This document shows, piece after piece, positions 32,619-37,333 of a DNA stretch of 37,333 nt (the stretch's first letter is position 1; the number at the start of each line of letters is the position of its first letter). This DNA is from an uncultured Desulfobulbaceae bacterium (lineage in GTDB: Bacteria; Desulfobacterota; Desulfobulbia; Desulfobulbales; Desulfobulbaceae). Both the position numbers and the translations under genes were made by a program. A model generated the notes under the pieces. The model did no database searches, was not told the DNA's origin, and saw nothing but the letters and a program-made list of their open reading frames with translations. Where the stretch lies: positions 1-37,333 of the forward strand of contig CALZIH010000016.1 of NCBI GenBank assembly GCA_945787305.1, in the 5' to 3' direction.

Positions 32619-33839
32619 TTACTTTTCCTTGAAGCGGAGGAGCATTGAGAGAATCGCCGCGCAGAACGTACAAGTTCCCGCCATAAAAAAGGCAGGCATG
32701 AAGCTGCCGGTTTTTTCGGCCAGTCCTCCGGCAATGGCAGGGCCGGTTATCTGTCCCAGGGCAAAAATAAAGGTGATGATTCCAAAGACGCGGGCTGTTT
32801 TTTCCGGGCTGGTATGATCGCCAACCAGGGAAGCCATGATGGAAGGGATGCTCCAGGCGACGATGCCGAAACAGCCAATTGAACAATATAAGAAAAATGA
32901 AGGCAGGGGAAAGGCGACAAGCAGGTAGCTGACGGTTTGGATTGCAAACACTAAAGCCAGGGTCGTACTCCTGCCGATCTTGTCGGACAGGGTACCGAAG
33001 ACTGGCCCTGAAAAGAGGCTGCACAATCCCACCATTGCCCAGAAGTTTCCTGCAACAGCTTCAGAAAATCCATGTTCGTTCACCATGGTGGTTACAATAA
33101 ACGTTGCATAAATAACATAGGTGAAACCAAAGCAGAGGTAGATGATACCCAGGTGGATGATCTGTTTTTTTGAAATATTTCTGGTTTCGTCTGCTTGCCT
33201 GAATGAAGGGCTATTGCCCAAAGGGACAAGGCCAAGTTCCTTCGGACTGTTGCGGAGTACGGCCAGACAAAGCAGCGATACTGCCAGCACGATTAAACCC
33301 AGAATTTGCCAGCTTAGTCGCCAGCCCTGCGCACCGCCGATACTATTGAGGTAGGGGATCAGTTTTCCGGCAAGGAGAATGGCAAAGCCGCTGCCGATGA
33401 CGATGAAACCGGTGGCTCGACCCCTGTGACTTTTGCGAAACCAGGAAGAGGCAAGGGCCATAATAGGTACGTTGGCACCGCCGCTGCCCATACCGGTGAT
33501 CGTGTACAGGGTGCAAAGAACCCAAAAGGCATGCAGTTTTCCTATGGCTATCATGGTGGTGCCGATGGCTAACAGCGAGAAAAAAATGACAGACCGATAG
33601 CCAAAGCGACGGGTGAGGGGACTGCAGAGCAGCACTGCGGCGAGGTATCCCACAAAGTTCATGGTCGAGAGCAGTCCCATCTGACTGTAGGTGAGCGCAA
33701 GAGATTCGCCCATGGCCGGTAAGAGCATGCCCAGGGCAAAACGGCCAAGACCAAGGCTTGCAAAGACGCAAAGCATGCCGGCCCAGACGATATGCCAACC
33801 GTAATATATTTTTTGTTTAGGTTGGGGGGGAGGGCTCAT
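32619..33839 (-). CDS. MFS transporter
   Basis: A 406-aa inner-membrane protein with about twelve hydrophobic helices. The cytoplasmic loop between helices 2 and 3 reads LCSPLTRRFGYRSV, a form of the major-facilitator signature, and the matching loop in the second half is GPVFGTLSDKIGRSTTL. GMGSGGANVPIMALASSWFRKSHRGRATG resembles the YbfB/OxlT-like branch, which includes monocarboxylate and uncharacterised exporters. Substrate unknown. It is convergent with the fatty-acid operon (77 bp between stops) and follows tex on the same strand. Confidence 0.88.
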   Translation of the reverse strand: MSPPPQPKQKIYYGWHIVWAGMLCVFASLGLGRFALGMLLPAMGESLALTYSQMGLLSTMNFVGYLAAVLLCSPLTRRFGYRSVIFFSLLAIGTTMIAIGKLHAFWVLCTLYTITGMGSGGANVPIMALASSWFRKSHRGRATGFIVIGSGFAILLAGKLIPYLNSIGGAQGWRLSWQILGLIVLAVSLLCLAVLRNSPKELGLVPLGNSPSFRQADETRNISKKQIIHLGIIYLCFGFTYVIYATFIVTTMVNEHGFSEAVAGNFWAMVGLCSLFSGPVFGTLSDKIGRSTTLALVFAIQTVSYLLVAFPLPSFFLYCSIGCFGIVAWSIPSIMASLVGDHTSPEKTARVFGIITFIFALGQITGPAIAGGLAEKTGSFMPAFFMAGTCTFCAAILSMLLRFKEK

Positions 33840-33968
33840 GGAACGGTGCGTTCAATGGTTTGGGCTTTGGCGAAATTGTTTCTTCGTATGCACAGCCGGT
33901 CAAAGGGAAAGAATTGCCTGGTTTGCTGCTGTAGTAATCCAGGTTTGCTCTCTGAGGCAGATCAAGCA

Positions 33969-36098
33969 TCACGGTTCGCGAAGGGAAAGGGAGATTCGTT
34001 TTCTCTGTTTATCCACTTCAAGGACCCGGACCAAGACCTGCTGGCCCACCTTAACCACCTCTGCGGGATCTTTGACAAATCTGTTTGCCAGCTGACTGAT
34101 ATGCACCAGGCCGTCCTGGTGGACTCCGAGATCGACAAAAGCGCCAAAGCGGGTGACATTGGTTACAATACCCGGCAATCGCATCTCAGAAATCAGATCA
34201 TCAATGGTGTGCACATTTTCGGCAAAGGAAAAAACGGTAAACTCCTGGCGTGGATCGCGACCAGGTTTGGCGAGTTCTCCCAGGATGTCCTGCAGGGTCG
34301 GCAAGCCGAGCGAGTCAGAAACATAGCTATGCAGATTGATCTTTTGTCTGAGTTCCTGTTTGTTGATCAGATCGTTGACGGAGCAGCCGAGATCAGCAGC
34401 CATGTTCATCACGGTCTTGTAACGTTCCGGATGGACGGCTGAATCGTCCAGCGGGTTTTCCGCACCATGGATACGCAGGAAGCCGGCGCATTGTTCAAAT
34501 GCCTTTGCCCCAAGCCTGGGGACCTTCAATAATTGTTTTCTATTGGTAAACGCCCCATGTTCATCCCGATAGGCAACGATATTCGCAGCCAGGACCGACC
34601 CCAGGCCCGATACATAGGCGAGTAGCTCAGGCGAGGCGCTGTTGACCTCAACGCCGACGCTGTTGACGCAGCTGACCACTACATCTTCCAAGCCCTTTCT
34701 CAAATCGCCCTGGTTTACGTCGTGCTGGTACTGGCCGACGCCGATTGATTTTGGGTCGAGCTTGACCAGTTCCGCCAGCGGATCCTGGAGACGGCGGCCT
34801 ATAGAAACAGAGCCGCGAACAGTGACGTCATGATCAGGAAACTCGCGACGGGCCACTTCAGATGCTGAATAGATCGAAGCCCCACTTTCGTTGACTAGCG
34901 TTACAAGAATGTTGTTCTCCAGGTCAAGGCTACGGATGAACTCCTCTGTTTCACGACTGGCCGTACCGTTGCCGATGGCAATGGTTTGAATGTGGTGGCG
35001 TTGACACAGCTTATATACTATTTTTGCCGCTTCCTCTTGTTTGCGTTCACCGTGCGTCGGATAGATGGTTGTGAAGTCGAGTAATCTGCCGTGGCCATCC
35101 AGGCAGACCAGTTTGGTTCCGGTGCGGAAACCGGGGTCAAGGGCCATAACCGTTTTTTGGCCAAGGGCAGGCGCTAAAAGTAATTCGCGAAGATTTTCAG
35201 CAAAGACCTGGATGGCTTCCTTATCAGCCCGCTCCTTGAGGTTGGTTCGCAGTTCCTTTTCCAGGGAAGGGCCAAGCAACCTCTTATAACTTTCTGCAAC
35301 AGCTCTTTTCAAGTGATCCCCAAGTTTTCCTTTAGGCGGATACCGAGTGTTGAGAATGGTCATGGCCTGATCATCATCGGGCTTGATTGACAGCCTGAGG
35401 AATTTTTCGGTCTCACCGCGAAATATAGCAAGTAAACGGTGCCCGGGCGCCTTACGAGCTTCTTCCTGCCAGTCAAAGTAGTCACGGAATTTGGCTCCGG
35501 CCTCCTGGTGCTTTTTTACGACCGTAGAACGGATTATCGCCTTTTCGGCAAAGAGCCTGCGCAGGCGCGACCGCACAGTCGAATCTTCACTGACCCACTC
35601 GGCGATCACATCCCTGGCCCCTGCCAGAGCATCGTCCTCGGTGGTTACGCCTTTTTGCGGGTCAATAAAGGATGCAATTGTAAGCTCGTTGTCATGGCCG
35701 GTAAAGATAGCCTTGGCCAGGGGTTCCAAACCCTTTTCTCTGGCAACCATTGCCCTGGTTTTTCTTTTCAGCCTGTAGGGCAGGTAGATATCTTCCAACG
35801 ATGCCAGATCGTTTGCATTGTGCAGGTTGGCCTTCAGTTCGCTGGTTAAGAGGTCTCTTGTGGAGAGGGAATCCATGATCGTCTGACGGCGTTTATCCAG
35901 TTCACCTAGCCTGGCCAGCTGGTCGCGAACGGCTGATATCTGGGTTTCATCAAGAGAACCCGTCACCTCTTTTCTATATCTTGAGATAAAGGGAACCGTT
36001 GCCCCTTCGGCCAGGAGAGCTGCTGTGGCCGTCACCTGTTTGACCGAGACCTGGATGTCGCCGGCAATACGGTTATGATAGTGTTGCATCTGATCCAT
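33969..36098 (-). CDS. tex: Tex-family RNA-binding transcription accessory protein
   Basis: A 709-aa cytoplasmic nucleic-acid-binding protein. In order: the N-terminal helical Tex domain (TVPFISRYRKEVTGSLDE at 35-52), the YqgF/RNase-H-like domain starting at MALDPGFRTGTKLVCLD (D321), the helix-hairpin-helix region (PELLAYVSGLGSVLAANIVAYR) with a second HhH, and a C-terminal S1 domain (GIVTNVTRFGAFVDLGVHQDGLVHISQL). Tex proteins are linked to transcription and stress survival, but the biochemical role is not settled. ATG at 36098; a second ATG three codons later is equally possible. Monocistronic, or co-transcribed with the MFS gene 129 bp downstream. Confidence 0.95.
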   Translation of the reverse strand: MDQMQHYHNRIAGDIQVSVKQVTATAALLAEGATVPFISRYRKEVTGSLDETQISAVRDQLARLGELDKRRQTIMDSLSTRDLLTSELKANLHNANDLASLEDIYLPYRLKRKTRAMVAREKGLEPLAKAIFTGHDNELTIASFIDPQKGVTTEDDALAGARDVIAEWVSEDSTVRSRLRRLFAEKAIIRSTVVKKHQEAGAKFRDYFDWQEEARKAPGHRLLAIFRGETEKFLRLSIKPDDDQAMTILNTRYPPKGKLGDHLKRAVAESYKRLLGPSLEKELRTNLKERADKEAIQVFAENLRELLLAPALGQKTVMALDPGFRTGTKLVCLDGHGRLLDFTTIYPTHGERKQEEAAKIVYKLCQRHHIQTIAIGNGTASRETEEFIRSLDLENNILVTLVNESGASIYSASEVARREFPDHDVTVRGSVSIGRRLQDPLAELVKLDPKSIGVGQYQHDVNQGDLRKGLEDVVVSCVNSVGVEVNSASPELLAYVSGLGSVLAANIVAYRDEHGAFTNRKQLLKVPRLGAKAFEQCAGFLRIHGAENPLDDSAVHPERYKTVMNMAADLGCSVNDLINKQELRQKINLHSYVSDSLGLPTLQDILGELAKPGRDPRQEFTVFSFAENVHTIDDLISEMRLPGIVTNVTRFGAFVDLGVHQDGLVHISQLANRFVKDPAEVVKVGQQVLVRVLEVDKQRKRISLSLREP

Positions 36099-36157
36099 GG
36101 AATAGTATCTCGAATCTATGTGTTATTTTTTGTATGGAGCATGCATCGGGACCTGAT

Positions 36158-36604
36158 TTACCCAATGCTACCGGTCGTCACTGCTGCAATGAGGGCGTAG
36201 CGGGCTAATTTACCGCTAAAGGCCAGCAGAGAGAACTGAAGAAAATTAAGACGCAATGTCCCTGCAACCAGGCAGAGCGGATCACCAATCAATGGGAGCC
36301 AGGAAAGTAAGAGTGACCAGGATCCGTATTTACGAAAAATTGTTGCGGCTTTATCCGATTGATCCGAATCGATCCGTAACACCTTGTGCATGATAAATGT
36401 CGAACCCCAGAGGCCTATTACGTAGGTGGTGCATGCACCGAGATAATTTCCGATTGTTGCCACGGCAACGACTTGTTCTGCATCAAACGAGTGAAGGATC
36501 AGACCGATGAGCAGCCACTCGGAACCCAGAGGTACAACGGTTGCCGCCAGAAAGCTGAGGGCAAACAGGGCCGGCAGGCCGCTATGTAGCAGAAATTCTT
36601 CCAT
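36158..36604 (-). CDS. YqaA/DedA-like small membrane protein
   Basis: A 148-aa inner-membrane protein of the VTT/SNARE-associated superfamily. LFALSFLAATVVPLGSEWLLIGLIL and GNYLGACTTYVIGLWGS are typical of the YqaA branch, and FRKYGSWSLLLSWLPLIGDPLCLVAGTLRLNF holds the re-entrant GxP-type motif. The superfamily includes lipid scramblase-like and flippase-related proteins; the substrate here is unknown. The start is put at 36604 (MEEFLLHSGLPALF) because it matches relatives. The frame stays open to an ATG at 36643, but those extra 13 residues overlap the remnant of the decayed SDR gene and have no ribosome-binding site. Confidence 0.82.
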   Translation of the reverse strand: MEEFLLHSGLPALFALSFLAATVVPLGSEWLLIGLILHSFDAEQVVAVATIGNYLGACTTYVIGLWGSTFIMHKVLRIDSDQSDKAATIFRKYGSWSLLLSWLPLIGDPLCLVAGTLRLNFLQFSLLAFSGKLARYALIAAVTTGSIG

Positions 36605-36644
36605 CTTTACGTTGTTTGCAGCAGCTTGACCAAGGACAAACATG

Positions 36645-37059
36645 AGCGCTTGATTTTTTGATATCCATTACATTCCAGGTGTCCAGAGCATCGCCGATGC
36701 GAAGGTTGAGGTTTTCCCTTCTGCCCCGGTTCAGACCATGATCGCCTATTAATTTGTCTGTCAGTCCTCGCAGTTTCCAAATAATATCATAAGTATACCG
36801 TCAGGTTTGCCCGCCAAGAGAATTTAGGCGAAAGGATCGGGACCGGCATGATGTATCGTTTGAGGCCCATGACCTCGGCTGCTGCAAGCAGCATCTCCCT
36901 GAAACTCATGGCAGACGAGCCTATGTCAACCAGGTGGTTTTCACTCGTTTCTTCCAGGGTTATTGATTTTTCCAGGTAATTGACAACGTCCTCAAGTCTT
37001 CTGCCAATATAGCCGGTTGCTCCTGTAAGGAGTATATTATGCAAATTTTTATCAGGCAT
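36645..37059 (-). pseudogene. Decayed SDR-DUF2867 oxidoreductase gene
   Basis: Three pieces of one NAD(P)-binding protein are joined in about 415 bp; an intact relative would be about 480 aa. Piece 1 is the Rossmann start ILLTGATGYIGRRL. Piece 2, in the same frame, is EDVVNYLEKSITLEETSE to LSPKFS and normally lies about 200 residues later. Piece 3, in another frame after a stop (36787), is IIWKLRGLTDKLIGDHGLNRG to LRIGDALDTWNV, the start of the DUF2867 domain. The remnant ends where the YqaA-like gene begins. Intact members are uncharacterised SDR or NmrA-like proteins. No function is expected here. Confidence 0.8.
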
Positions 37060-37333
37060 GGTTGCGAAGTTTCAATTCAATGGGGTGGGGGTGAATGTAC
37101 ATTTGCGCTGCCAGGTATTCCTGACCGTATTTTCATTCATGGCGACCGAATTCCTCTTGTCAAGGTATAGAGTCCATTTAGTGATAGGGTAAAAGTACCT
37201 TGTTTCCATTGATGAGTTTTTTTTGATATTTTATATGATGAATTGGCGATATTTCTTTTCGGGAGTATAAGAACAAGGAATAGAAGTTACAACCTTATCC
37301 TGTTTTCTTTCCTGAAGGCTATTTACTCTTCAC

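Noticed and set aside
1..37333. CRISPR array, tRNA or rRNA gene, complete insertion sequence, prophage or defence system
   Set aside because: No regularly spaced short repeats, tRNA-like GTTCRA arms in a cloverleaf context, transposase motifs or phage and defence protein families were seen on either strand.

Overview
The window reads as chromosomal DNA of a Gram-negative, probably anaerobic bacterium. The best guess is a Desulfobulbales-like member of the Desulfobacterota. Supporting signs are a DUF3373-type outer-membrane protein, a histidyl-tRNA synthetase with a Cys-rich insert, a GEMM-I (cyclic di-GMP) riboswitch, and a stand-alone version of a domain that gammaproteobacteria fuse to RluA. 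This placement is recalled from family knowledge, not from a database search.

Layout. Positions 1-281 hold a degenerate dispersed repeat. Next come aspS and hisS on the minus strand. A plus-strand cluster follows (flavin oxidoreductase, pcnB, an endonuclease/exonuclease/phosphatase protein). Positions 6891-7728 hold a second dispersed repeat and a decayed pgeF. From 7814 to 16271, minus strand, lie a DUF3373 porin-like protein with a clear terminator, then clpA, clpS, holA and a large exported protein with a possible caspase-like His/Cys pair. A plus-strand operon at 16349-18874 encodes an EamA transporter, a DUF2905 protein, the RluA-associated domain and an RluA-family pseudouridine synthase. 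Two small exported EF-hand proteins at 19290-19924 flank the second copy of one repeat. At about 20449-20554 sits a c-di-GMP-I riboswitch whose 3' side overlaps a terminator hairpin, followed by an unknown membrane protein and a calcineurin-like phosphoesterase.

Positions 22758-32541 carry a fatty-acid beta-oxidation operon: a promoter with a palindrome just after the expected transcription start, then acyl-CoA synthetase, thiolase, FadJ, FadE, and a fused acyltransferase-alpha/beta hydrolase. It appears lower in GC than its flanks. The remainder, minus strand, holds an MFS transporter, tex, a YqaA/DedA-like membrane protein and a decayed SDR-DUF2867 gene.

The main theme is gene disruption by short-scale rearrangement. 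fadE is frameshifted by a 35-bp imperfect tandem duplication, and removing one copy restores the family sequence. clpA has lost about 50 residues, including the sensor-2 region, with a frame change. pgeF has lost part of its core and carries two in-frame stops. The SDR gene survives only as three joined pieces. These could be real decay or assembly error, and reads across each junction would decide. The best candidate for something undescribed is the riboswitch-controlled pair of a membrane protein and a phosphoesterase; next are the exported His/Cys protein and the acyltransferase-hydrolase fusion with an HX4E motif.
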